Shown in pieces: positions 42,358 to 51,776 of a stretch of 64,000 bases of DNA. Source of the stretch: Verticillium longisporum. Its lineage: Eukaryota > Ascomycota > Sordariomycetes > Glomerellales > Plectosphaerellaceae. The notes under the pieces were generated by a model, which did not search any database, was not told where the DNA came from, and worked only from the letters and a program-made list of their open reading frames with translations. A program made the translations under genes and the position numbers. Location of the stretch: assembly GCA_019188255.1 (NCBI GenBank), contig JAETXT010000012.1, forward strand, positions 1 through 64,000, in the 5' to 3' direction. Position 1 is the stretch's first letter. Each line of letters starts with the position of its first letter.

Positions 42358-43347
42358 GGCCACTGGAAGGAAACTCGCTTTCGAAAGGATACGCGATGTG
42401 TGCACTCCGGTCGTGTCTTGGTAACTATCAAGTTTGTTGGTTTTGTACCCGAGGGAGACGATGAGGGCAGAGTGGACACAGTCCTTTTCCGATCTCGGCT
42501 TTCGAAATACATCCGTGAACGCCAGGAAACACTGTACAGTACTGTACAGAGCCAGCGGCATGGGGTAACAATCTTTCCCTGTCCCTCCCCATTCGTATCC
42601 GGGTTTCAGCCAGACTGCAGCAAATGTGTAATTTGAAATCGGAGCTGGAATCAACATACAACAACTGTGTTGCTGCGCACCCATCAGTGGTCATCAAGCG
42701 CGCGCTCTATTCCCACTTTTGGATACTCGCCCAATACATGGGTGACGCTCGTCGAGCCAACTTATTGGCGTCGAGTAGCTGGAACGCATCCTACATAGTT
42801 TATGAGGCTTCCGGTCGGGACTGAGGTCTTTTTTATCGCCCGTGTTAGCACTAGAACAACGTTTCGCAGGAGGCATGGGCGCCCACTTGCGTTATGCTAG
42901 ACTGAGAGGGTGTATGCCCTATTTTAATGTAGACAGGCTGCTGCCGAGAGGATGGGTTCCACGGTCAATTAGAAGCTCAAAGCTATACGGAAAGCCAGTG
43001 CCTGCACTACTGTCGTTTGCCGCGTGCTGCTGTTGAACATTGGCGAATAGTCGTATTTCACTTTTGAACCCGTCGTACGACAATTTGAATGTCTCTGCTC
43101 CTTCTTTTCGGCCGTTTGCCTCTGGCCGGTGACGGATTACTGTACAAGAAAGGCTTCAAGTCTAACTGTCATGCTCCAAGCGCCCATGTTGTAAAGTAAG
43201 AGGGGGCCTTTCGGATCTGAATATTGGGCCCCGCTTGATTAAAGGTTATGGCAACTGATTGTCGCGTGGCCATTGCCATGCCACCCTAGTACGCTGCAAA
43301 GCGACAAGACTGCTGTGTGTAGTACCGAAGCTCTCAACGTATTTAAC
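42358..43347. other. Divergent intergenic DNA
   Basis: No gene recognised. It contains the promoters of the coiled-coil gene (minus) and the second HIUase-like gene (plus). Confidence 0.35.
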
Positions 43348-43836
43348 ATGAATAGCATGTCGCGCGCCCAAGTGATGGAACTCTTGTTCAACAGTCCGCC
43401 AGCCATGGTTTCGGTGACTTGCCAAGTCGTCGACAGCAACGGCAACGCATTATCTGCCATTTCAGTGACACTTCATTGTCGTGGAGGTGGTTTCCAGACC
43501 CCTGTTCGTTTCTCTTCCACTACGGATGATGATGGTTTCGCTTCTGGTTGGCAAGCCTGTGACGCGATCACGCTGAGCGCCATAGACCCCTGGATGTATC
43601 CTTTCGGCCACATTGTCTTCCACACAAATAACCATCATCTTCAACATTTTGGTGTTGTTGAGGCTAGCATCGCCTTAGAGAGCCAGCCCTGCCACCATGT
43701 GTTATTGCGCGCCGACACGCGTCGTCTATCATACTCTATCGAGCAGACTTCATTTGCTTACGCAGCAATCGCGTCTCGTCGAAGAGGGAAAGTTTTGGAC
43801 GCCCCAGACAGCCCTCTGTTGTTACTCTTTGATTGA
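43348..43836 (+). CDS. Second transthyretin / HIUase-like protein, more degenerate
   Basis: From ATG 43348 the protein (162 residues) parallels the gene at 38.1-38.9 kb: PPAMVSVTCQVVDSNGNALS against LPAMISVTCQVLDNDGLPLE, FSSTTDDDGFASGW against FEATTDEDGRVTYW, and CHHVLLRADTRRLSYSI against SHHILLWINRAHPSYRV. The first active-site His is Gln again, and the Arg of DGRV is Ala, so two of the enzyme's key residues are gone while the HH pair stays. It lacks the long Ser/Pro tail of its relative. The shared leader before the domain and the shared Gln suggest that both descend from an already inactive ancestor. A ligand-binding or structural role is possible. Confidence 0.55.
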   Translation: MNSMSRAQVMELLFNSPPAMVSVTCQVVDSNGNALSAISVTLHCRGGGFQTPVRFSSTTDDDGFASGWQACDAITLSAIDPWMYPFGHIVFHTNNHHLQHFGVVEASIALESQPCHHVLLRADTRRLSYSIEQTSFAYAAIASRRRGKVLDAPDSPLLLLFD

Positions 43837-44287
43837 TTGAGCTAAGCGGAAAGACTAGTCGGCTACGAAAGCATGGTGTTCAACGTTGCAAGGTTGAGCG
43901 ATCAGAGATGAAAGACTGAGTCCATTGTCTCTGAACGACAGCTCACGAGCCATGCTGCACGATGTGATGCGGCGCAGTGAAAGTCCTACGTTTGAAACGT
44001 CTCAGATCTGAGCTGGTTTTGCCAAAAGTATCCCTTTGAATTTCAAAGGACAGCGCTGTGTCAAGCCACGGCGGGGCGCTTTGCACGTCGGACCAGGGCG
44101 CACCGGAGACTGTTGATCGTGATGCATTTATTGTTGTTAACAATGAGTGGATAGCGGGTTTACATACGCGGGAACCAACATACAATGAACGCTTCCTGTG
44201 TAACCATTCAGAAATGACCCAAATCCATGTTACTCTCTCGACGAACATCATACTCCACAATAGACGACGACGGCTTCTGCTGCACCG
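43837..44287. other. Intergenic DNA
   Basis: No feature recognised between two convergent genes. Confidence 0.35.
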
Positions 44288-44974
44288 CTAGTCGTCGTCG
44301 CCGTGGTTCAACCACGACGCCAGGGGCTGTCTGCGGCCCATAAATTTGGGTACAGGCCCCACCGCCTCGATATCAGCTACCACGACCGTCATGCATCGCG
44401 TACGCCCATCAAGTAGGGGGCCTCTCCACGGCATTCCGTGCGGCGCCGTCGATCCCTGTATCAGCAAAGTGGACGGAAGCGGCAGCTCTGTGACCGGAGG
44501 AAAGTGTCCGTCTCCCAGCATCAAGGCACGAGCTCGTGCTTGGTGCAATGTAGACGGCTCTTGTTCCATGTCAGGGCAGATTGATCGGCCATCGAACAGG
44601 CTGCCTTTGGTGCCTCTACAATGGAAGGCTGAGAGAGGTCCGGCTGCGCGTGAATCTGTCGACGAGGGTGCCGCATGATAAACAGCTGCTGCGGGGATTT
44701 CAAGGGTGCCTCGCATAAAGGCACGCCGCGACTTGTAAATCTCAAGACGGCCATCGTGCCCCGGCATCAGCGGCATTGGAATACGACTAGAGGCCTGCAA
44801 CGGCATCACGATCTCGAGGCTCATCGTGCTCTTGAGGATCGCTGACTGCCCTCGGCTTGATCCTTCAACGAAAAGCAGCCCTTCTAGCCATGATTGTACG
44901 CTCCACGAGAGGGAATTTCTCATCGCGCACGCACTAATATGTTCAAGGACAGCGATGACCTTAAGCGAGGCCAA
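44288..44974 (-). CDS. Hypothetical protein
   Basis: A minus-strand frame open from 44974 to the stop at 44288. The best ATG is at 44923 (MRNSLSWSVQSWLEGLLFVE), giving about 211 residues. It contains SLEIVMPLQASSRIPMPLMP, GRLEIYKSRRAF and VVVADIEAVGPVPKF. The alternating strands suggest a beta-rich fold. No known motif. Its start lies only 16 bp from the start of a small plus-strand frame (44939), so one of the two starts must be wrong or the genes overlap. Confidence 0.4.
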   Translation of the reverse strand: MASLKVIAVLEHISACAMRNSLSWSVQSWLEGLLFVEGSSRGQSAILKSTMSLEIVMPLQASSRIPMPLMPGHDGRLEIYKSRRAFMRGTLEIPAAAVYHAAPSSTDSRAAGPLSAFHCRGTKGSLFDGRSICPDMEQEPSTLHQARARALMLGDGHFPPVTELPLPSTLLIQGSTAPHGMPWRGPLLDGRTRCMTVVVADIEAVGPVPKFMGRRQPLASWLNHGDDD

Positions 44975-45172
44975 GAGTACTGTTGGCGCATAGAGCGAAT
45001 CAATGTCACAAGCTCTATTATCGTGGAGGTGCTAAAAGGCGGTGTTCAAATCAGAGACAAAAACGACACGATATGGCAAGCATGGCAGAACAACAAGACA
45101 GGGAGTGGTCAAGCAGTCAAAGGGCAATATATAGATTTGTACGACGCCACAGTGATTATTCGAGACCTCTAA
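44939..45172 (+). CDS. Small hypothetical protein, beta-rich
   Basis: The ATG at 44939 starts a 77-residue protein with MFKDSDDLKRGQEYCWRIER, SSIIVEVLKGGVQIRDKNDT and YIDLYDATVIIRDL. The strand-turn-strand pattern is regular and protein-like. No family recognised. It overlaps the 3' end of the minus-strand gene at 45156 by 17 bp, and its start nearly abuts the divergent gene above, which lowers confidence. It could be the last exon of a longer gene. Confidence 0.35.
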   Translation: MFKDSDDLKRGQEYCWRIERINVTSSIIVEVLKGGVQIRDKNDTIWQAWQNNKTGSGQAVKGQYIDLYDATVIIRDL

Positions 45173-46453
45173 TAAGTGTTGGCAAGCAGTATCTTTGAAC
45201 AATCCCCAATCCAGTATACCTGTTCACCTTGATCTTGAACTCGTAGTCGCCGATGGTATCTATATCCACCGATATACAAGTAGAACATTCCAATCTCAAC
45301 ATGCGCTCGAGGACCCAAGTATCCGACGATAGGAATGATGTACGCAACTCTTGAAATATGTGATCCAAGTTACCTGGCAACATACCGATCCCATGAAGAG
45401 CCGACCGATGGAGATGCCTGATACTGTGGTTCGTCGTCTCCCGCAGCCTCTTCGCCAACTGTGCTCTCGAGGAAGGGGGGTCACCTTGAGCCATCGCGCG
45501 CATCGCTAGCTCACGTCGAAGGTTGTCCGCCGTCGCCTGTTCAATGTCCTCCCTGTATTCGTCATGGTTGAAAGCCACTTGCACCGCTGCGTGATTCATC
45601 ACATCGTCCAGCCCGTTGGTTGCCTTGGGCTGAAGAAGACTGCCCTGTTGCGTCTGCCTGCACAAGGCATCGGCTCGATTGACGATATCACGCTGGGCGT
45701 TCGCAGCATGGTCGTCTTGGTTGTCTTGGTCGTCTTGGTTGTCTTGGTCGTCTTGGTCTTCTTGAATGCCCTCCGCAGTAGCGATATCTTGTCTAACCTG
45801 GATCAGCCTGTCGGACCCTGATGCTCCGGCGTGTGATGTCGCTTGTATCGAGGTGCTTTGCGACGAGTCATCGTGTCCCTCAACCCTCACTTGATGGAAA
45901 GAGGCCTTGTTAGATACTTTGGCCATGTCAGCGAGAATTGCGCCGACGTCTCCTTTCCAAGCGTCAAGAACTACTTCTGTGTCGGTGTTAAGAGCAGTGT
46001 ATGTCATCTACATGATCGAAGCAAGCATACCTAAGAGGCAGAGTCGGGCACATCGTGGATCGAGATTTCTGTAGTACGTCATCCAGGTGGCATCAAGTTC
46101 GAGGACCTCGTTTCTGTAAAATTCCATCGCACGCCTGAACTGATCTGGGCTTTTTCTATGGCCATCCATTCCGAGGGTGTGAAAGACCGAGTCAGATCAA
46201 CGACTGCAGCGAGAGGAAGCTCCGCTATGCCATCAGTCTGAGCATATCGCAGCTGGGAAATGTGCCGGGCGAGTCGCTTCGTATGGCTCGGATCGGATGA
46301 GCGCCTGTTCTCTTGAATTCGGTGGTCGAGAGCGAATTCGGCTATTGCCGCGGCATCAGCGTGCTTGTTCTTGGCGATATCAGTAGCCGTGCGACGAATC
46401 CTCCGCTGCTTCGGCGCGACGTCCGGAGCGCTGTCCTCAAATCGCTCTGTCAT
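45156..46453 (-). CDS. Hypothetical protein with Asp/Gln repeat
   Basis: Exon 1 runs from ATG 46453 to 46031 and exon 2 from 45976 to 45156, with a 54-nt intron (45977-46030) that joins ARLCLL to EVVLDAWKGDVGAILADMAK in phase. Within exon 1 the frame breaks at T5 46151-46155 (A5 on the coding strand): one more base joins SEWMAIEK to DQFRRAMEFYRNEVLELD. The N-terminus is basic (APKQRRIRRTATDIAKNKH) and probably nuclear. The middle of exon 2 contains an Asp/Gln/Asn repeat encoded by the tandem repeat at 45711-45763. About 415 residues. No known domain. The clean intron makes the gene real; the function is unknown. Confidence 0.6.
45711..45763. repeat. 9-bp tandem repeat (GTCTTGGTT/C)
   Basis: About six near-perfect copies alternating GTCTTGGTC and GTCTTGGTT. 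On the minus strand they encode DQDDQDNQ-type repeats inside the hypothetical protein. Confidence 0.9.
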
Positions 46454-47629
46454 CGTTCTGTCGAGGATGTTGCGTACAGTGTCATGTAGTGCGTTGGTAT
46501 TGGGGTGGAAGTAAGGAAGTGGGCGAAAGAGGCCGGGTGGGTGACGCTCGGCTTTGACCTCAGAATCCTTGCCCGAATCCTCGCCTAAGAGCAGTCTGCC
46601 GATCAGGGAATTCGAGATCGGCCAGCCAGTCGACCGAGGTTGTGCCTCGGCATAGGTAGACTATATAGGGTTCACTACTTCTAGCTCATAGCAGTTACAG
46701 AGACAAAGGAGTGGACCAGAAACAAACAGCAGACGACGAGCAAAGGGCATATAACGAACGTTGTAGGGCAAGTAAAACATACCTGCATATGAAGAGCAAG
46801 ACACGGAACAGCATGGTATGTTCAGTGACTCGCGACAGGTATCCCCTCAAAGGCCTGTAAAACAATGAAACGACCAGATGACATTTCACGTCCAAGTATG
46901 GCAAAACCCTGAGAACTGCTGAGAGAGATAATATTCAGCCCAGGCATGACGTCTGTACAGGCGCGACCTCATGCACCCATAGTGATGTGAAAATCGTGCA
47001 AGCAGCACAGCGAAGCCGAATGATGTGTGAAATACACCCTAATGACAACGAGACCTTCAGCCACCACTGAACTACCGCCTTGTACTGTCGATGCTGTGCA
47101 GAAGTGTGAGGGGCGATGTTGGGTGGAATTGAGAAAAGCACCAGCAAAAGCACCAGCACCGTCCTCCCATGTCACGGGGCTGAACAAAGCTTAAATGGAA
47201 TGTATCGATACGTGATTCGCCGCTTCAGAGTTTGCAAATAGACAAGAATGCGTACGAAGAGAGCTCCATTTCACTTCGTGATATCCCTCCTGTCGCCGCC
47301 AGCCTTGCTCAAACTTCATCATGGATGATTCCTACTCATCTCAATCATGCCTTGACTCTGCACTTCCATCGGCCGTCCAGAACGCGCCTATGAATATATC
47401 CTGCAAATCAGCCTATCCCGAGAAGCTGGCTGGTCGGGGATTGCGGGGCCAGGACGTGGCGAACAAGGCTAGACACCCCTCGCCTGTAACGCTCTGGTAG
47501 TTCCTGCCTCACCACAAGAAGTCATCAGGATGGTCTGAGCACAGAGACTTGAGCTCAGGGTTATCGTCTGAATCACTTACGCTGAAAAGTTCATGTATTT
47601 TGATAAGACGAGCCTGATATCCGATTTGA
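46454..47629. other. Intergenic DNA
   Basis: About 1.2 kb with no recognised gene. Minus-strand hydrophobic frames at 46695-46904 and 46935-47159 lack ATG-supported structure. Confidence 0.35.
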
Positions 47630-48651
47630 TCAAATCGAGAGCCCGCCTCCTGGCACCTCGAAAGTTGATGAATAAGGAACGCCCTTCACGATTTCCGTCC
47701 CATTATATTGCTGAGAAATATTCGAAGAGGTGTCAATGTTCTCTCCCCTACCGCCTAATTGATACGGTGCTGAAGCTTGGTTTGCGCCGGCCTCGACGCT
47801 CGGTGGTGTGCTGTGTGAGAGCACCCCTTGTTGCGGAGGCCGCACAATGTTGACGCTTGACTGCGGAGCACGCAAGTCTAGATGGTTGGGCCAGCTCTGT
47901 TCATAAAATCCGTTCGGATATGGCAGCGGACGATTGGCCCCAGCGTTTGCTGGCCTGGTTGGGGAGGCTGACGCGACCAGGAGAGAGCTTCAGGAGTAGC
48001 AGGATGGGAGGCCGTCGAAATGGCGAGGCGAGCTTCAATTCTCGATATCATAACTTTGATCTCCTTGAAACCTTTGTTTTGGTTGGCTATAGCCAATTTG
48101 AACTGTTCTTGTAGCGACGTACAGGTCGCTTGAGCTTGCTTCATACCAGCATCCTGGTAGTTGATCTGTTCTTCAGTCTTCTTGAGTCTGGCCTTGATTC
48201 TCTTCATTCGCTTTGCAACGCTTTTGGGCCTAGATCGAGACTCTGCGATTGTCCCCGATTTCGCAGTCACCTCTGGCTCTCTGCGTTGATGCGAGCTTGG
48301 CTGTGCTTCGTCGATAGCCTGTTGAGAATGGGGAGGCGGATTACCCGACTGTTGCTTCTTTAGAGATTGTTAGAATTGCTATGGACGTTAAAGACTCACC
48401 AAAAGCTTTTCAGGGAGGTCGCTTGAAAGCATGATCAGGCCCTGATGGCAGGACCTTTCACGAGTCCAGTGGGCTCTCAAGCTAGACTTCTTTACATACG
48501 ACTTGCCGCATCCGGCCTGGGTACCAGGTGCAAACGCATCACTCATGCAGACATAGACCGTTTCCCCTTTGTGGTATCGGCAGTGCGTTTCCAATTGCTT
48601 CTGACCTCTTGCGGTCTCCGGAAAGCTGCGTTGGCACTTCGAACAAGACAT
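47630..48651 (-). CDS. C2H2 zinc-finger protein with coiled coil
   Basis: From ATG 48651: MSCSKCQRSFPETARGQKQL, then HCRYH, a first finger-like unit with a long C-to-H spacing. A second unit follows: YVC, GCGKSYVKKSSLRAHW and CH. A 42-nt intron (48358-48399) joins EKLL to KQQSGNPPPHSQQ in phase. A basic helix (RSRPKSVAKRMKRIKARLKK) leads into a coiled coil (EEQINYQDAGMKQAQATC and onward). The frame breaks at GGG 47888-47890: one more base continues into NHLDLRAPQSSVNIVRPPQQ and the stop at 47630. Such proteins, with atypical fingers at the very N-terminus and a coil, are common in fungal genomes and uncharacterised. Nucleic-acid binding is likely but not certain. About 325 residues. Confidence 0.6.
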
Positions 48652-49185
48652 GGTAAAAGGTTGGCGAAATGCGGTGCGATGGAGGCAAGGTCATCAGCCC
48701 TGGTGACTGAGAGACAGGCTAGCTTAAAAGACTACAACTAATGCTCTAGGGTCCACTGGCCTTTGTGTCTTTTATACGCTGCTGCCCAGACGTGGGTGCG
48801 CACCGGGTCGACCGAGGGCCCAGGGCTGTCACTTGTATGACCTGAGACTGGGCTGTGTGCCTGCTCTGTCGCCGGGACACCATGCCAATTTGGTGGCGGA
48901 TTCACCGCGACAGCACAGACCAGCGTACAGGAATATCCCGGGCTACGCGTCGGGCGGCACGAGCAGACTGGTCATTTTCATGGGTGGTGGAGCGCTGAGC
49001 CAGGGCATCAGCGGGAAGGGGGTGTGATACGTCGTTTTGCGAGATAAACCTCACGGAGAAGGAGGGTAACCTCAGCAACTCAGTTCATGGAATTGCATTA
49101 TGCATGAGCGGAATCGAGATGATGGACGGTGCTTGAGGAGGAAAACTTCACGTTCGAGTCGCCTGATCGATAATGCCGTCCGACC
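48652..49185. other. Intergenic DNA
   Basis: Nothing recognised besides neighbouring promoter and terminator space. Confidence 0.35.
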
Positions 49186-50090
49186 TTACTCCCCAGCTTT
49201 AAAGACCATCCACAAGTCCTTCCCGTCTGCCCAGAAGCCTTTCCAGAAGTGTTGGAGAGTCTTCGTCCCAGAGCGTGCAACGGCGATACACTGCAAATGA
49301 CGGTAGACACCAAGAACACGGCCTGCTATGTCAGCAAATGCGTGACCCAGGAACCAAGAGGAGTAAATGCCCACCAAGTGGAAGTCCTCGTTGGGGACCA
49401 GAAGAGCAAGCCAGATAGAACAAGAGAATAGGAGCATGAGGACCATGTAACAGGCCAAGAGAACGGTTTGCCTTCTCATTTGACGTGGCTTCCAGTTCAA
49501 AGTCACGACTTGGCGAAAGATGTACCATCGATGAAAAAGTTCAGCGCCAGTCCCTTGGCCCAATTGATCGGATTTAAGAGAGTCAAGGAAAGAGTCGAAA
49601 GCGCAAAGCACGGCTGAGGTTGCGGCGAGTGTCAGGAGAGCGAGTGTCGAGTACTGGGCAGCTTGATGTGGTCGGACATGCACACCGGTGGTGACCACGA
49701 GACCAGAGTATACCGGGCTGATGAACGCCAAACACCAGAGCCAGCTCTCTGAATTGACGAGACGATGCCACAACAGCCTCTTCAGGATGTCAGTCAGCTA
49801 CTGATGTCCGCGAGAAGGGGCCGACTCACTTCTCCTGCAAAGTTCCAGCCTGTGCCGAGAAGCAAGACAACCGGCTTGTCGATGTTCAAGAGAAACAAAA
49901 CGACGGAAGCTACAAGATGGAGCATCTCGATCGCAAAGATTCTGATGTTGAACCATTTGCTCTTCATCGAGGCCAGGGGCTCATACGGCTTCCTCAAGGA
50001 GGGTACGGCGAAGGCCGCATGGTTGGCACTCCGAATAGCAAGTGTAACGGCCATGAGCGTTATGGCGATGGTGTCTTGTCGTACTGCCAT
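49186..50090 (-). CDS. Multipass membrane protein of unknown function
   Basis: Exon 1 (49830-50090) and exon 2 (49186-49781) are joined by a 48-nt intron, linking WNFAGE to RLLWHRLVNSESWLWC in phase, for about 285 residues. Hydrophobic segments are visible at DTIAITLMAVTLAI, IFAIEMLHLVASVVLFLL, WLWCLAFISPVYSGLVV, TLALLTLAATSAVLCAF, VLLACYMVLMLLFSCSIWLA and LVGIYSSWFLGHAFADIAG, giving six to seven helices. No transporter or receptor motif is seen. The N-terminus has no cleavable signal and starts at the first helix. Fungal genomes hold many such unassigned membrane proteins. The clean intron and regular helices support a real gene. Confidence 0.65.
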
Positions 50091-51776
50091 GATATTCGCG
50101 CTGAGGACATGCGTAATAGGGTGGACGAACCCTGTATAGCGTAATGGGGGTGCTGACTTCTTTTACTAGCAGGCAAGTGCACGTGGACCGTGGACCATGG
50201 GAAAGTCTGACGGCTGACGGCTTTTCGGACTCGAAATTATAAAGAATCCAGCGCTCATTAGGTTTAGGCTCAAATGTACATACTCATAATGCTGTTTCCT
50301 TCGAGCACACGCAAGATGGCGAATGATCAGGGGCAGAGGGCAAGGACATACGGCTTCAAGGGGACTCCGGGGAAGGACGCAGTGCGTGTTGTATGCGTCC
50401 GCTTGTCTTGACAAGGGCATTAAATCAGGACTCTTGGGAGTGTGTGCCGGAATTCAAAAGGTCGATTTGGATGTCGAGACAGCTTGACGTTGCAACCCGA
50501 GGCCGACACGGGCGACGCGCACCGACTTCGAACCCCGCCTCGTCTGGATGAACTTGCAGCCCCAGTCGCCGTAGTACTTGCGCCTGTCAAAAATCAGGTA
50601 CTTGGACCAACTACGATAGCAGATCACCCCCCAAACATAAGCTTTTCAGCAGCCTCAACTTAGAGACGGTACAGGGCGTAAGGTGTTGACAAGTACTATG
50701 TATACCAGTTGAGTCGTTGCTCGGAGACCCACCCTGCTGTTGTGCAGGGCCAGCGGATTCCTGAATCCCTGAAGCGATGTACAACCTTTTGATCGGCCGG
50801 CAGTCAACTTTCCACGGTTTTGGAGCTTTCCTGTGGGTGTTGTAAGCGCAATTCTTACACCCGGTACGGGGCGTAAGGTGAAATAAGTACGCTGTGCAGC
50901 TTGGTCAGATCCCAGCTTCGGCGTCTGGGTGTGTGTGGGTCCGTTCAGGAGGCTGATGGCTTGGAAAACGAGCGGCGCCATCTGGCTGGCGTTGGCGCCG
51001 GGCCGTGCCAAGGATGGCGCGGTCGTTGGATTGCCACAACATCGGTCGAATGTGGAATTCGATAAGGTGTCTTTCGCATTGCAGTGTCACCATTCGAAAC
51101 CGATATTATACGGTTCTGGACGGATTGCGACTCTCCAGAATCAGCGATGTAGGAGGCCAGCCGCGCCGCTCCAATGACCAAGCAGGTGACCCGACCCACC
51201 ATCATGTGCCCGGGCTGCTGACTCCAGCGTGGCAACTGACCCGACCAACTTTTACGCATCGGCCGCGAGCAATTGGTCTAGCCAGTTTCGTCAATTCTCT
51301 GGAGGAATTCTCTCTATACTCGTACATTCGTACATTCGTTCCTGGTGTGCTGTCCGACTAATTTAGGGAAACACTGCCCAGTCCCACGTTGTGCATGCAT
51401 GTCCATCGTCTGAGATAATCTACTGTCCTGAAGGCTGCAGAAGCTGGTAAGCCAGCAAAAACACCTAAACATAGGCTAGCAGACAGAAACTAGCGACGTA
51501 GTCGATCACTCCCTCTGCGCTACACCATTCTCAAGAATGGCCATGGCCCTCAACGTACAGTGGTGGCTCGTCTCTGCCCTGTTCAGAGCGCCTCAGGTCC
51601 ATGCAAGGGCTCTGTAACAGGAAGCTACAACCCAAGCCCCCTCTCTTGTCCACACCCTTGTTCACGACAAGTCTCCTCCCATTGCCCGAGCTCTTGCCAC
51701 TTGCAGTCGGACTACATACCAAGCATTTCCCACGAAGACGTAGCGAGTAGTGCCACTTTTGCTCACTCCTTCCTGG
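50091..51776. other. Intergenic DNA with short repeats
   Basis: No gene recognised. GGGCGTAAGGTG occurs twice, near 50671 and 50872. A 36-bp stretch at 50980-51015 is nearly the same as one at 55917-55952, with 3 mismatches by eye. Confidence 0.4.

Noticed and set aside
43943..44260. Minus-strand frame with aromatic N-terminus
   Set aside because: No motif and no structure beyond chance openness.
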